Below, piece by piece: positions 8,436 to 17,388 of a stretch of 64,000 bases of DNA. How positions within the stretch are numbered: position 1 is the stretch's first letter; each line of letters starts with the position of its first letter. This stretch comes from CAZAPG01 sp964486935. GTDB taxonomy: Bacteria > Chloroflexota > Anaerolineae > 4572-78 > J111. A program made the translations under genes and the position numbers. The notes below the pieces were generated by a model, which saw only the letters and a program-made list of their open reading frames with translations, did not search any database and was not told where the DNA came from. The stretch is from the NCBI GenBank assembly GCA_964486935.1, contig CAZAPG010000004.1, forward strand, positions 62,001-126,000. The letters are read 5' to 3'.

Positions 8436-9749
8436 ATGACATCGGTTGACGCTCACCCCCAAACATATGTTTTGATGATTGCCTATTTGTACCCCCCTCT
8501 TTTCAATACCGGTACAACCCGCGCCATAAAATTTGTAAAGTATCTGCCGGCCTTTGGTTATAAACCTGTGATGCTAACCACCGCTAGCTATGGAACGCTG
8601 CCAAATGACTCCGAGGCGCGTGTTTTCAGGGCAAACGACCCTCTGGATATGGTCAAATCAACCTATCGCTTGCTTGCTAAAAAGAAAATTTCTAATCAAC
8701 CTGACTTAAAAGACCGAGTATTGCCGCCAGATAGTCGTTTAGAAAAACTAAAATCGGCCTTACTGGCGCCGGATGGAAAAATAAGCTGGTATCCGGCAGC
8801 GGTTAATCTGGGCCGTAAATTGCTTGACTCCTATCCCGTTCAGTTATTGTTTAGCACCTCATCCCCGGAAACAAATCATCTGGTTGCCTTGAAGCTCAAA
8901 CAAAAAACAGGACTGCCCTGGGTGGCCGATTTTAGAGATGGCTGGATGTTTGAGCCTCTCATTTCGACCCGGCACGCTTCAATTTTTCGCCGCCGGCTGG
9001 ATGCCAGACTGGAGCGCAAAGTAGTGTTGGCCGCCGATAGAGTCACAACCGTCAACCGGGTAATAGCTCAGGATTTGACCCATCGCTATCCGCAAGCAGC
9101 CGGTAAAATCGTGGTCATCCCCAATGGGTACGACCCTCAAGATTTTGACGGACTCAATAGAACCGGAAAAAACTGCGAAAAGTTTCGAGTAGTGCATACC
9201 GGCGCTTTGTGGCTAAGTAGAAAGGGCACCTCTATTGCCGGGTTGCTCCAGGCGTTGAAAATTCTGGATAGTAACCGACACCCAATAGCCAAAGTTTTGG
9301 AAATTGTGATGATTGGCAATTTGACCCATTCGGAAATAGAGAATATCGGCCAATCAGGAGTCAAACGCTTCTTTTCCTTGCAAAAACCTGTTCCTTACCG
9401 GCAGGCGTTGCAACATCAAATGGATGCCGATGTTTTATTGTTAATAACATCGCCCCACGATGTAGGCGTGTCTACCACCAAGTTATATGAATACCTGGCT
9501 ACCGGACGGCCCATTTTGGCGCTGGCGGGGCAGTCGGCGGCGGGGGAACTGGTTAAAGAGATGGAAGCCGGCCTTGTAGTTGACCCCGATGACCCGGCCC
9601 AAATTCAAGAGGCCCTGCAAAATTTGTATGAGCAGTGGCAACGGGGGCAATTGCAAACAAAAATCAACCCAAAAGTTCAGCAGTTCAGCCGGCGTGAGTT
9701 GGCCGGCAAGCTGGCGGCTTTGTTTGACGAGCTGGTTGAGGCAACATGA
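8436..9749 (+). CDS. Glycosyltransferase, GT4-like
   Basis: The open frame begins at 8373 inside asnB, but ATG 8436, five bases after the asnB stop, is the natural start (437 residues). The N-terminus YVLMIAYLYPPLFNTGTTRA resembles wbuB-type GT4 proteins, which begin with a P-P-x-x-G-x-x-R pattern. The C-terminal STTKLYEYLATGRPILAL region is the GT4 donor-binding signature with K-L-Y-E-Y. It overlaps the next gene by four bases (ATGA). It is probably part of the same exopolysaccharide assembly operon. Confidence 0.8.
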   Translation: MTSVDAHPQTYVLMIAYLYPPLFNTGTTRAIKFVKYLPAFGYKPVMLTTASYGTLPNDSEARVFRANDPLDMVKSTYRLLAKKKISNQPDLKDRVLPPDSRLEKLKSALLAPDGKISWYPAAVNLGRKLLDSYPVQLLFSTSSPETNHLVALKLKQKTGLPWVADFRDGWMFEPLISTRHASIFRRRLDARLERKVVLAADRVTTVNRVIAQDLTHRYPQAAGKIVVIPNGYDPQDFDGLNRTGKNCEKFRVVHTGALWLSRKGTSIAGLLQALKILDSNRHPIAKVLEIVMIGNLTHSEIENIGQSGVKRFFSLQKPVPYRQALQHQMDADVLLLITSPHDVGVSTTKLYEYLATGRPILALAGQSAAGELVKEMEAGLVVDPDDPAQIQEALQNLYEQWQRGQLQTKINPKVQQFSRRELAGKLAALFDELVEAT

Positions 9750-10759
9750 ACTTCCCCCTTGTCTCGGTCACTATTGTCACCTGGAATAGCTTGCAATATT
9801 TGCCCCATTGCCTGCACCATCTCCGCAACCAGCAGCAGGCAACTTTTGAAATCATCATCCTCGATAACGGCTCAACCGATAGCACGGTGGAATATTTGCG
9901 GCAGCAGGCAGATGTGCAACTCATCGAGGAGCTGCGCAACACCGGCTTTAGCGCGGGTCACAACAAAGCCATTTCAAGGGCATCGGGTGAATATGCGCTG
10001 GTGTTAAACCCCGATGTTTTTTTGACGCCCTCTTTTTTGGCTAACGCGGTTAAGGCCATGTCGCTGGATAAGCGCATTGGCCAGGTATCGGGCAAGTTGT
10101 ACCGGGTGGCAACCCCGGAGCAATTTGGCCGGTCAAATATTTTAGACTCAACCGGCATGTACTTTACGCCCAACCAGCGCCACTGGGATAGGGGAGCGGG
10201 CCAGGCCGACCGGGGCCAGTTTGAGCAAGCGGAATATATTTTTGGCGTCAGCGGGGCCGCCGCGTTGTATCGCCGCGCCGCACTGGAAGATGTCGCCATT
10301 GGCGGGGAATATTTTGACGAGGATTTCTTTGCCTACCGGGAAGATGCCGATTTGTCGTGGCGGATGCAACTGATGGGCTGGCAGGCGCTCTACATGCCCC
10401 AGGCAGTGGCCTACCACGTGCGCTCCGTGCGCCAGGGGCACAGCCGGGTGGACGTGCCGGCCCAGGTAAATCTGCACTCGGTCAAAAACCGCTTTCTGAT
10501 GCGTCTCAAAAATCAAACGGCGGGCCATGCGCTGCGTTTTGCCCTGCCTATGTTGGCGCGTGATATTTTGGTGATTGGCTACGTGTTACTGGCCGAGCGC
10601 AGTTCGCTGCCGGGGTTGGGGCAGGTTATCAAACTGTTTCCCAAAATGTTGGTCAAGCGCCGCCAGATTATGCGTAAAAAGCGAGCCGGCGAGAGGTACA
10701 TGGCCGGCTGGTTTCGTAATCAAGCCGCCGCCATTCCGGCTGAAACTATAATGGAGTAA
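9746..10759 (+). CDS. Glycosyltransferase family 2, rhamnosyltransferase-like
   Basis: The 337-residue protein opens with VSVTIVTWNSLQYL, then IIILDNGSTDST and NTGFSAGHNKAI. The LNPDVF motif follows (the DxD-equivalent of WbbL-type GT2 enzymes), and further on is EDADLSWRMQLMGW. This is the layout of GT-A-fold rhamnosyltransferase-like proteins that extend cell-surface glycans on the cytoplasmic side. It overlaps the upstream GT4 by ATGA and lies six bases before the next GT4 gene. Confidence 0.85.
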   Translation: MNFPLVSVTIVTWNSLQYLPHCLHHLRNQQQATFEIIILDNGSTDSTVEYLRQQADVQLIEELRNTGFSAGHNKAISRASGEYALVLNPDVFLTPSFLANAVKAMSLDKRIGQVSGKLYRVATPEQFGRSNILDSTGMYFTPNQRHWDRGAGQADRGQFEQAEYIFGVSGAAALYRRAALEDVAIGGEYFDEDFFAYREDADLSWRMQLMGWQALYMPQAVAYHVRSVRQGHSRVDVPAQVNLHSVKNRFLMRLKNQTAGHALRFALPMLARDILVIGYVLLAERSSLPGLGQVIKLFPKMLVKRRQIMRKKRAGERYMAGWFRNQAAAIPAETIME

Positions 10760-10764
10760 TCGGC

Positions 10765-11916
10765 GTGAAAATAGCTCTTCTCGGCACGCGCGGCGTTCCG
10801 GCCAGCTACAGCGGTTTTGAAACCTGCGTGGAGCAGTTGGGCCAGCGATTGGCCCAGCGCGGGCATCAGGTAACGGTTTACTGCCGCTCGCACCACATCA
10901 CCTACCCGCACAGCCACTATAAGGGGATGCGGCTGGTCAAACTGCCCACCATTGCCAACAAATATCTGGATACTATCGTCCATGCCTTTATTTCATCGCT
11001 GCACGCGCTGGGGCAGGGGTATGATATTGGCCTCTATTTTATTGCCGGCAACAGCCCGGTCACATGGATTCCGCGGCTGGTGGGAACCAAAACCCTGCTC
11101 AATGTGGACGGCCTGGATTGGAAGCGGGAAAAATGGCCCGCCCTGGCCAAAAAATATATTCAGTTGGCCGAATATCTGGCCACCAAACTGCCCAACGCTT
11201 ACCTGACCGACTCGCAGGTGGTGCAGGGTTATTACCGCGATAGCTTTGGCAGCGAGCCGCCCTACATTCCCTACGGGTCGGAAGTTGAAATTCTACCCCC
11301 TGGCGACACCCTGGCCCGCTTTGGCCTTGAGCCGCAAAAATACATTTTATTTGTGGGCCGGCTGGTGCCCGAAAATTGCGCCCACCATCTGGTTGATGCC
11401 TTTCAACAACTCGATACAAATTTGAAGTGCGTCATTGTCGGCGATGCCCCCTATGCCGAAGAATATATCGCCTCGCTCAAAGCCGGGGCCAACGGCAACC
11501 CCAACATTATTTTTACCGGCTACCTGTTTGGTCACGGTTATCATGAACTTGGCTCAAACGCCGCTATTTTTGTGGAAACATCCGGCGTGGGCGGCACCCA
11601 CCCGGCCTTAATAGAAGCGATGGCCTTTGGCAACTGCGTAATTGCCCACAACACGCCCGAAAATTTGGAAACTATCGGCGAGGCCGGCCTGGCTTATGAT
11701 GGCAAGAATGGGGCCGCCAGCCTGCGCGATTTGTTGCGGCAGCTACTTACCCGGCCCGAACTGGTCACGGAATATCGTCAGCGCGCCCGCCGGCGCGCCC
11801 AAAGCTGCTACACCTGGCATGCCGTCACCGATGCCTACGAACGGCTGTTTTTTCAACTTTGCAACCATCCTTTACCGCAGCGATTATTGTCAACCAACCC
11901 GCATAAAACACCCTAA
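10765..11916 (+). CDS. Glycosyltransferase with N-terminal DUF1972 (GT4)
   Basis: The 383-residue protein starts at GTG 10765. The N-terminus IALLGTRGVPASYSGFET is the DUF1972 signature found in rhamnosyl- and galactosyltransferases of the GT4 clan. The C-terminal half carries VGRLVPENCAHHL and the ETSGVGGTHPALIEAMAFG donor-binding segment with catalytic-type E-A-M-A-F-G. It is the last glycosyltransferase before the initiating phosphotransferase and probably adds an early sugar. The acceptor is unknown. Confidence 0.85.
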   Translation: MKIALLGTRGVPASYSGFETCVEQLGQRLAQRGHQVTVYCRSHHITYPHSHYKGMRLVKLPTIANKYLDTIVHAFISSLHALGQGYDIGLYFIAGNSPVTWIPRLVGTKTLLNVDGLDWKREKWPALAKKYIQLAEYLATKLPNAYLTDSQVVQGYYRDSFGSEPPYIPYGSEVEILPPGDTLARFGLEPQKYILFVGRLVPENCAHHLVDAFQQLDTNLKCVIVGDAPYAEEYIASLKAGANGNPNIIFTGYLFGHGYHELGSNAAIFVETSGVGGTHPALIEAMAFGNCVIAHNTPENLETIGEAGLAYDGKNGAASLRDLLRQLLTRPELVTEYRQRARRRAQSCYTWHAVTDAYERLFFQLCNHPLPQRLLSTNPHKTP

Positions 11917-11972
11917 ACCTGCTGTAAGAGAATGCCATAGTAAAATATCCAAAGCTTAAAATCTTTGCTATT

Positions 11973-12002
11973 TTGGTGCGAAAATTTTACCTGAAGTATA
12001 AT
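11973..12002 (+). promoter_or_regulatory. Sigma-70-like promoter for the polyprenyl glycosylphosphotransferase
   Basis: TTGGTG (11973-11978), an 18-base spacer and TATAAT (11997-12002) lie about 48 bases upstream of ATG 12050. The 133-base gap is the longest in this gene cluster, which fits a new transcription start. Confidence 0.5.
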
Positions 12003-12049
12003 AAGAGTTGGCTAATCTTATTGAAAAGTTGTAGCGTGGGGTTTGAAAA

Positions 12050-13447
12050 ATGTTTAGGCGAGTCAGTATTCGGCTGGCGCTCTCTGGGGGTGATATTGTT
12101 TTGGTGGGGCTGTCTTTGTACATTGCCACCTGGCTGCGCCTTCACACAAATATCGGCGTCCGGCTTGGCCCAGAGTTTGTAGAACTCCCCTGGCCTGTTT
12201 ATCTTATCGCCTTGTGTTTGTGGCTGATTGGCTTCTTCGCTTTTGATGTTTACAACCTGCAAAAAAATCTGCGCATAATAGACGAGTTGCAGCGGCTGGT
12301 GGCCGCCCATGTAGCCACGCTGTTAGCCTTTGCCGGAGTGCTTTACTTTTCTTACCGGAATGTTTCTCGCTTGCAGGTGCTTTTGTTTGCGCTGGTCAGC
12401 CTTGTTTTGCTGCTTCTCTTTCGCGTTACGTTTCGGCTGTTTCTGCGTATATTTGGAGACAAACGCTATGGCACGCGCCGGGTGCTTATTGTGGGGGCCG
12501 GCGCCGTTGGCCGAGATGCGGCCAATATGGTCGCTCAACATAGCTGGACCGGCCTGCGCCTCATCGGTTTTATGGACGACAACCCCCAGGCCAATACCCT
12601 TAATTATGCCCACTTTGGCCCGCTGGCCACTACCATTCAGGTGGTAAAAGAGCAGCGCATTAATGAGGTTATCTTTGCCCTGCCCCGCGATGCCCACAAC
12701 CAGTTAAGCAACCTGGTGGCCCAGCTACAATCTTTAAAAGTAAATGTGCGCGTTGTGCCCGATTATTTTGACCTGGTATTTTTGCGCTCCGTAGTTGAAG
12801 ATTTTGGCGGTATGCCCCTGGTCACGCTGCGAGAACCGGCTCTCGACCCGCTGCAACGGCTGGTCAAACGTGTTTTTGACCTGTTGCTGGCTTCTACAGC
12901 CCTAACCCTTTCCCTACCTTTGATGGGCGTCATTGTCCTGGCCATCAAGCGCGACTCGCCCGGCCCGGTTATTTTTACCCAGGAACGGGTGGGCGAGAAT
13001 GGGCGCGTCTTCAAAATGTACAAATTCCGCACCATGATCCACGATGCCGCTGAAAAGGAAACCGAACAGCTAAAATTTATCGACGGCCAGCCGCTGTATA
13101 AATTTTACGATGACCCCCGCGTTACCCGCGTTGGCCGCTTTTTGCGCCGCACCAGCCTGGATGAGCTGCCCCAGTTTGTCAACATCATCAAAGGCGAAAT
13201 GAGTCTGGTGGGGCCGCGCCCGGAACTGCCCTGGCTGGTTGATATGTACGAGCCGTGGCAGCGCAAGCGTTTTGAAGTGCCCCAGGGCCTTACCGGCTGG
13301 TGGCAGGTTAACGGCCGGGCCACCAAACCTATGCACCTCAACACCGCCGACGATTTATACTACATCAAAAATTATTCCCTCTGGCTCGACATCCAGATTC
13401 TGTGGCGCACCCTTAAAGCGGTCATTCATCGACAGGGAAGTTTTTAA
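12050..13447 (+). CDS. Polyprenyl-phosphate glycosyl-1-phosphate transferase (WcaJ/WbaP type)
   Basis: The 465-residue protein initiates glycan synthesis by moving a hexose-1-phosphate onto undecaprenyl phosphate. Four hydrophobic segments fill roughly residues 10-115. A CoA_binding_3-like Rossmann domain follows (RVLIVGAGAVGRDAANM). The C-terminal bacterial sugar transferase domain has one re-entrant hydrophobic helix (about 277-300), then KMYKFRTM, RRTSLDELPQFVN, MSLVGPRPELP and GLTGWWQVNGR. These include the catalytic D-E pair of the family. Its own promoter and the downstream DUF2142 gene suggest a two- to three-gene unit. Confidence 0.92.
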   Translation: MFRRVSIRLALSGGDIVLVGLSLYIATWLRLHTNIGVRLGPEFVELPWPVYLIALCLWLIGFFAFDVYNLQKNLRIIDELQRLVAAHVATLLAFAGVLYFSYRNVSRLQVLLFALVSLVLLLLFRVTFRLFLRIFGDKRYGTRRVLIVGAGAVGRDAANMVAQHSWTGLRLIGFMDDNPQANTLNYAHFGPLATTIQVVKEQRINEVIFALPRDAHNQLSNLVAQLQSLKVNVRVVPDYFDLVFLRSVVEDFGGMPLVTLREPALDPLQRLVKRVFDLLLASTALTLSLPLMGVIVLAIKRDSPGPVIFTQERVGENGRVFKMYKFRTMIHDAAEKETEQLKFIDGQPLYKFYDDPRVTRVGRFLRRTSLDELPQFVNIIKGEMSLVGPRPELPWLVDMYEPWQRKRFEVPQGLTGWWQVNGRATKPMHLNTADDLYYIKNYSLWLDIQILWRTLKAVIHRQGSF

Positions 13448-13453
13448 GCCACA

Positions 13454-14791
13454 ATGCCTTTACCACCCCGAACATTTCTGTTTCTGCTGCTGGCGCTGGC
13501 GGTAGCGCGCGGCGTGATGTATGCCTCTTTTGTGCCCCCCTGGCAGGCCCCCGATGAGTCGCCCCAATTTGAGCGGGCCAGGGCTGCCCAAACCGCCGCC
13601 GAATGGAACAGCACCTCAGCGGACCGGCTGCCCTGGTACGATGATTTAGTGCAATCTCTGTTTGCCCACAACTACTGGGATTTTTTACCCGCCGCGCGCC
13701 AGCCCTACGCTCAAGATGCCTTGCTCAATCAATATATTGTGCCCTACCGTGAACTGTACGGGGGGCTGTATGGCAGCCGGGTTGCCTATGCCGTCATCGG
13801 CCTGCCCCTGTTCTTGACCCGTAATCAGGATATTACGCTTCAGCTTTATCTGGTACGGCTCAACACGGTGTTGATGAATGCCGGCGTTATTTTGCTGGCT
13901 TTGCTCATTACCCGCACTATTTTTCCAAATGACCGCTTTTTGGTTTACGGCGTGCCCATTTTGATACTTTTCAACCCGCAACACACGCATATGCTATCAA
14001 CAGTAAACAACGGCAACCTGGCCGAGTTGCTAACCGCTGCGGCCCTCTATTTTATGGTTAAAGGCGTCATCAAGGGGTTTTCCTGGCAAGGCATAATCGC
14101 TGTGCTGGGCTTCTCGATATTGGCGATGTGGGCCAAAGCCACCGCCTACTTTTTGCCCTTTGCCCTTGGCGCGCTTGGCCTGTTTTACCTGTGGCAGTAT
14201 CGACGCCGCTGGCGTTGGCTCTTGTCGGTGGGCGTTGGGGCGCTGGTTGTGTCCTATCTCTTTTTGCCGGAGCGGTTAACCCAATTGACCTTCCAGGCCT
14301 GGGGCGTTTTCAACTGGTCGGCAATTCATTTAGACCCCATTGTGCCGGCGGTGCTGTTTCGCAGTTTTTGGGCGGTGCCCGGCTGGCTCACGCTCCATCT
14401 TCATCCGTTCTGGTATCAAGTGTTGGGGGCTGCCTGCATATTGGCCCTTTTGGGGTTAATCATTGCGGTTGTTAGTAACACGGAAAAACTTCTGTCAACG
14501 CAGTTTCGGCCCCGGCTACAGGCGCTGGTAGTGCTGGCGGTGGCGGTGGTGGTTTCGGTGGTTATTTTGCTGGCCTGGAGCGCCATTGCCAATACTATTG
14601 TCTATCGCCAGGGTCGCTCCATTTACCCGGTGATTATCCCTATCTCAATCTTTTTGATGCTGGGCTGGCGGCAGCTCATCCCCGCCCGCTGGCGTAATTT
14701 TGGCCTGCTGGTTATCACCGCCGCGCTGTTTCTGTTCGACACGCTGGTATTGTTTGGCTACATTATTCCGTTTTTCTATTCCAGGTATTGA
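13454..14791 (+). CDS. DUF2142-family multi-pass membrane protein (GT-C-like)
   Basis: The 445-residue protein has roughly ten hydrophobic segments and an N-terminal P-P-W-Q-A-P-D-E-S-P-Q-F motif right after the first one. That motif matches the conserved P-x-x-x-P-D-E loop of DUF2142 proteins, which are predicted GT-C glycosyltransferases of the cell surface. It starts six bases after the phosphotransferase. A periplasm-facing or outward glycan transfer role is likely, but no donor is defined. The stop overlaps the 5' side of the next frame closely. Confidence 0.75.
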   Translation: MPLPPRTFLFLLLALAVARGVMYASFVPPWQAPDESPQFERARAAQTAAEWNSTSADRLPWYDDLVQSLFAHNYWDFLPAARQPYAQDALLNQYIVPYRELYGGLYGSRVAYAVIGLPLFLTRNQDITLQLYLVRLNTVLMNAGVILLALLITRTIFPNDRFLVYGVPILILFNPQHTHMLSTVNNGNLAELLTAAALYFMVKGVIKGFSWQGIIAVLGFSILAMWAKATAYFLPFALGALGLFYLWQYRRRWRWLLSVGVGALVVSYLFLPERLTQLTFQAWGVFNWSAIHLDPIVPAVLFRSFWAVPGWLTLHLHPFWYQVLGAACILALLGLIIAVVSNTEKLLSTQFRPRLQALVVLAVAVVVSVVILLAWSAIANTIVYRQGRSIYPVIIPISIFLMLGWRQLIPARWRNFGLLVITAALFLFDTLVLFGYIIPFFYSRY

Positions 14792-14795
14792 TTCC

Positions 14796-15494
14796 TTGAT
14801 AAAAAAATTGCTGGTTGCAGGCGTTATTTTAATCATCTTTGGGGGACTTTTCAGTATTGCCAACTCCTGGCTCTACCAACTGGCCTGCGAGGGACAGCTG
14901 ATTAACTATCGCCTCTATCCCACCGAGGCGCAGCAAATTTGGGGCGAGCGAGTCATTGCCCAGAGTTTTGTAGCCCCCCGCAATTATCTGAACCGCATTG
15001 ATCTTCTTTTTCAAACCTACGGGCGTCAAAATACCCGCAATGTTACCGTGAGCTTGCTGGAACTCCCGCCCAACGCCGATAACCCGCTACAGGGCGAATT
15101 GCTGCAAAGTTTTACCTTTAACGCCGCTACGGTTAAAGATTACGCCTGGCATACTTTTACCTTTGCGCCCATTCCCAACTCGGCGGGCAAAACTTATCTC
15201 ATTGCCATTCAATCGCCACAGTCAACCCCCGGCAACGCCATTACCGTTGGCGGCATCGAGTGGGATGTCTACGCCCCCGGCAGCGCCTTTTTGGGGCCGG
15301 TTCCCGCCCGCGCCGATATTGCCTTTCGCAGTTGCTATCAAATGACCACCGCCGAAAAACTACAGACGCTTGCTGATCAGATAACTCGTAATCGTCCGGG
15401 GCTATGGGACAACCCTGTTTTTTATGGTGTTATATTGATACTTTATGGCCTGCTGCTCATTGGCTTCTTTTGGAAACTGGTCAAACTGATATAA
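14796..15494 (+). CDS. Hypothetical bitopic membrane protein with extracellular beta-rich domain
   Basis: The frame is open from 14700, but the first 32 residues would overlap the DUF2142 gene out of frame and look like shadow sequence. TTG 14796, five bases after that gene's stop, gives 232 residues beginning LIKKLLVAGVILIIFGGLFS. That is one N-terminal membrane segment, followed by an ectodomain of about 180 residues and a C-terminal membrane segment (GVILILYGLLLIGFFW). I do not recognise a family. The position suggests it works with the DUF2142 protein. Confidence 0.6.
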   Translation: MIKKLLVAGVILIIFGGLFSIANSWLYQLACEGQLINYRLYPTEAQQIWGERVIAQSFVAPRNYLNRIDLLFQTYGRQNTRNVTVSLLELPPNADNPLQGELLQSFTFNAATVKDYAWHTFTFAPIPNSAGKTYLIAIQSPQSTPGNAITVGGIEWDVYAPGSAFLGPVPARADIAFRSCYQMTTAEKLQTLADQITRNRPGLWDNPVFYGVILILYGLLLIGFFWKLVKLI

Positions 15495-15530
15495 AATAAT
15501 CATAGTCTTGATTGAACACAGAGCATTGAA

Positions 15531-15935
15531 ATGAACGCCAAAACAGCTTTATCAGCCGCAGAAATTGCCCGCTATCGACAATCTTTTCAGCAACGGGCAC
15601 AGAAACGCCTGGCAGCCCATGAAGAACGGAGAGAGCAGGCCAGACAGGCTGCCCGTAACGCTATTACAATCGTTATGCCTCGCTATCCGATGGTGCAACG
15701 GGTTTACCTGTTTGGGTCGGTGGTTCGGCCGGGAGCATTTAGAAGCAGCTCGGATATAGATGTTGGCATCGAAGGCGCAGATATGGCCCTCTGCTTTGAT
15801 ATCTGGCGTGACCTGGAACGAGCGGCTGCGGGCTGGCAATTTGATGTTCGCCTTCTCGAATCAGAAGACCCATTCTCTGAGCGGGTTCGCCAGAAAGGAG
15901 AAGTGGTTTATGAACACGCAACTGAAAGCCCTTAA
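15531..15935 (+). CDS. mntA: MNT-type nucleotidyltransferase antitoxin (MntA-like)
   Basis: The 134-residue protein has the minimal nucleotidyltransferase signature GSVVRPGAFRSSSDID (G62-S63 with D75 and D77 as the metal-binding acids). MntA-type antitoxins AMPylate the partner HEPN toxin at a tyrosine. A basic N-terminal helix of about 45 residues precedes the core. The gene overlaps the HEPN gene by 26 bases in a different frame, the usual arrangement of these pairs. The symbol is by analogy with characterised MntA-HepT systems. Confidence 0.85.
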   Translation: MNAKTALSAAEIARYRQSFQQRAQKRLAAHEERREQARQAARNAITIVMPRYPMVQRVYLFGSVVRPGAFRSSSDIDVGIEGADMALCFDIWRDLERAAAGWQFDVRLLESEDPFSERVRQKGEVVYEHATESP

Positions 15936-16386
15936 ATCTGATATTCAGGTAGAAATAGCAGCGATTGAACGTATTTTTGAGGCGGTAACGCCTCAAAACA
16001 CCCCGTTAGATGCGGTAAAAGAAGCAATCGTAGCCGGCTATTATCTGCACAACCTTTACAACGCTTTTGAAAATATCTTCAAGTTAGTTGCCGCCGCCTT
16101 TGAAAATGATATTCCGGATGCTTCGCAATGGCACACGTTGCTGCTAGACCGGATGGGACGCAACATTGAAGGGATACGACCTCGCCTGCTGAGCAATGAA
16201 TCATTGGAATGTTTGGATGAACTGCATCGTTTTCGTCATTTATTTCGACATTTATATCGTTATGATTTGAAGGTTGAGGGCGTGCAAAAAGCGTTGGTAC
16301 AGGCTTATCGTCTGAGAGAACTGTATCAAGATGATTTAGAAAGGTTTATTATGTTTTTAGATAGATTGACGGCTGATGAGGTTTAG
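15910..16386 (+). CDS. hepT: HEPN-domain RNase toxin (HepT-like)
   Basis: The frame is open from 15760, but ATG 15910, preceded by AAAGGAG nine bases away, is the sensible start (158 residues, all helical). The HEPN active-site motif R-x4-H-x-Y is intact as R109-HLFR-H114-L-Y116 in the RFRHLFRHLY stretch. Y116 is the residue AMPylated by MntA in studied systems. It should be an mRNA- or tRNA-cleaving toxin held inactive by the upstream nucleotidyltransferase. The last 11 bases overlap the cyclophilin gene. Confidence 0.85.
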   Translation: MNTQLKALKSDIQVEIAAIERIFEAVTPQNTPLDAVKEAIVAGYYLHNLYNAFENIFKLVAAAFENDIPDASQWHTLLLDRMGRNIEGIRPRLLSNESLECLDELHRFRHLFRHLYRYDLKVEGVQKALVQAYRLRELYQDDLERFIMFLDRLTADEV

Positions 16387-17380
16387 TGTTGTGCTAGTTT
16401 TACGCCAACGAACCTATCTGATTTTTTTACCGCTTCTACTGATACTGTTAATCGGCTGCCAGCAGGTCCAAGCTTTTGAGCGTCCCATAAAGGTTGAAGC
16501 CGCCGATACCGGCGCGCCCGTTCAGGGCGCAAATGTGCGGGCCGAAATGGGCGTGCGAGATTTTACCGAAGCCATAACCAATGCAGACGGCCTGGCCCGG
16601 CTGGCTATCAGTCAAAATTATTTGGACAGGTGGGCCAAGGTAATTGTTACCGCCCAGGGCTATCAACAACAATCTGTTTTGGTTGAACTGCTGCCCGATG
16701 CGCCGCCGGCCGTTGTTCAGGTTAGCCGGGTGGGGGCGCAACCCCAGGCCACCTCCGCCGCTGAAACAACAATTGAAGCGCCCTTATCTCCCACTGAAAT
16801 TGCGCTCAGTTCAAATGAACCGCCGGCGCCGGTCAACAGCAATGCCCAGGCCGCAGCCGCCCCCCTGGCCAATGTTCTCCCGGCTCAACGCGCCAGCTAT
16901 TACCAGTCTAAACCCGCGCTGACAATTGACCCCGGCAAAACCTACCGGGCCGCCATCCAAACCGGCAAGGGCGATATTGTGGTTTTGTTAAATGCCCAGG
17001 CCGCGCCGGAGCATGTCAACAACTTTATTTTTTTGAGCAATCAGGGGTTTTACAACGGGCTAACTTTTCATCGGGTTGAACCCGGCTTTGTGATTCAGGG
17101 GGGCGACCCGCTGGGCACGGGGTTGGGGGGGCCGGGTTACACCCTTCCCGGCGAATTTGGCCTGACTCACGGCGAAGGCGCGCTGGCGATGGCCCGCCTG
17201 CCCGACGAAGCCAACCCCAATCGAGAGTCAAGCGGCAGCCAGTTTTACATTACCCTGGCCCCAACGCCCTTTCTGGATGGTCAATACAGCGTGTTTGGCC
17301 AGGTTGAAGAGGGCATGGATGTGGTTCAATCCATTGAGGTTGGGGATAAAATTGAGCAGATTATTATTAGCGAGGAGTGA
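16376..17380 (+). CDS. Cyclophilin-type peptidyl-prolyl isomerase lipoprotein
   Basis: The 334-residue protein has a signal peptide with lipobox LLIGC, so it should be anchored on the outer face of the membrane. Residues about 35-115 look like a carboxypeptidase-regulatory-type beta sandwich (DTGAPVQGANVRAEMG...). A low-complexity Ala/Pro linker follows. Residues about 190-330 are a cyclophilin domain with FHRVEPGFVIQGGDP, SGSQFYITLAPTPFLDGQ and VFGQVEEGMDVV. It should catalyse proline isomerisation in secreted proteins. The start overlaps the HEPN toxin gene, perhaps by chance; GTG 16388 is an alternative start. Confidence 0.88.
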   Translation: MRFSVVLVLRQRTYLIFLPLLLILLIGCQQVQAFERPIKVEAADTGAPVQGANVRAEMGVRDFTEAITNADGLARLAISQNYLDRWAKVIVTAQGYQQQSVLVELLPDAPPAVVQVSRVGAQPQATSAAETTIEAPLSPTEIALSSNEPPAPVNSNAQAAAAPLANVLPAQRASYYQSKPALTIDPGKTYRAAIQTGKGDIVVLLNAQAAPEHVNNFIFLSNQGFYNGLTFHRVEPGFVIQGGDPLGTGLGGPGYTLPGEFGLTHGEGALAMARLPDEANPNRESSGSQFYITLAPTPFLDGQYSVFGQVEEGMDVVQSIEVGDKIEQIIISEE

Positions 17381-17388
17381 AGAGTGCT

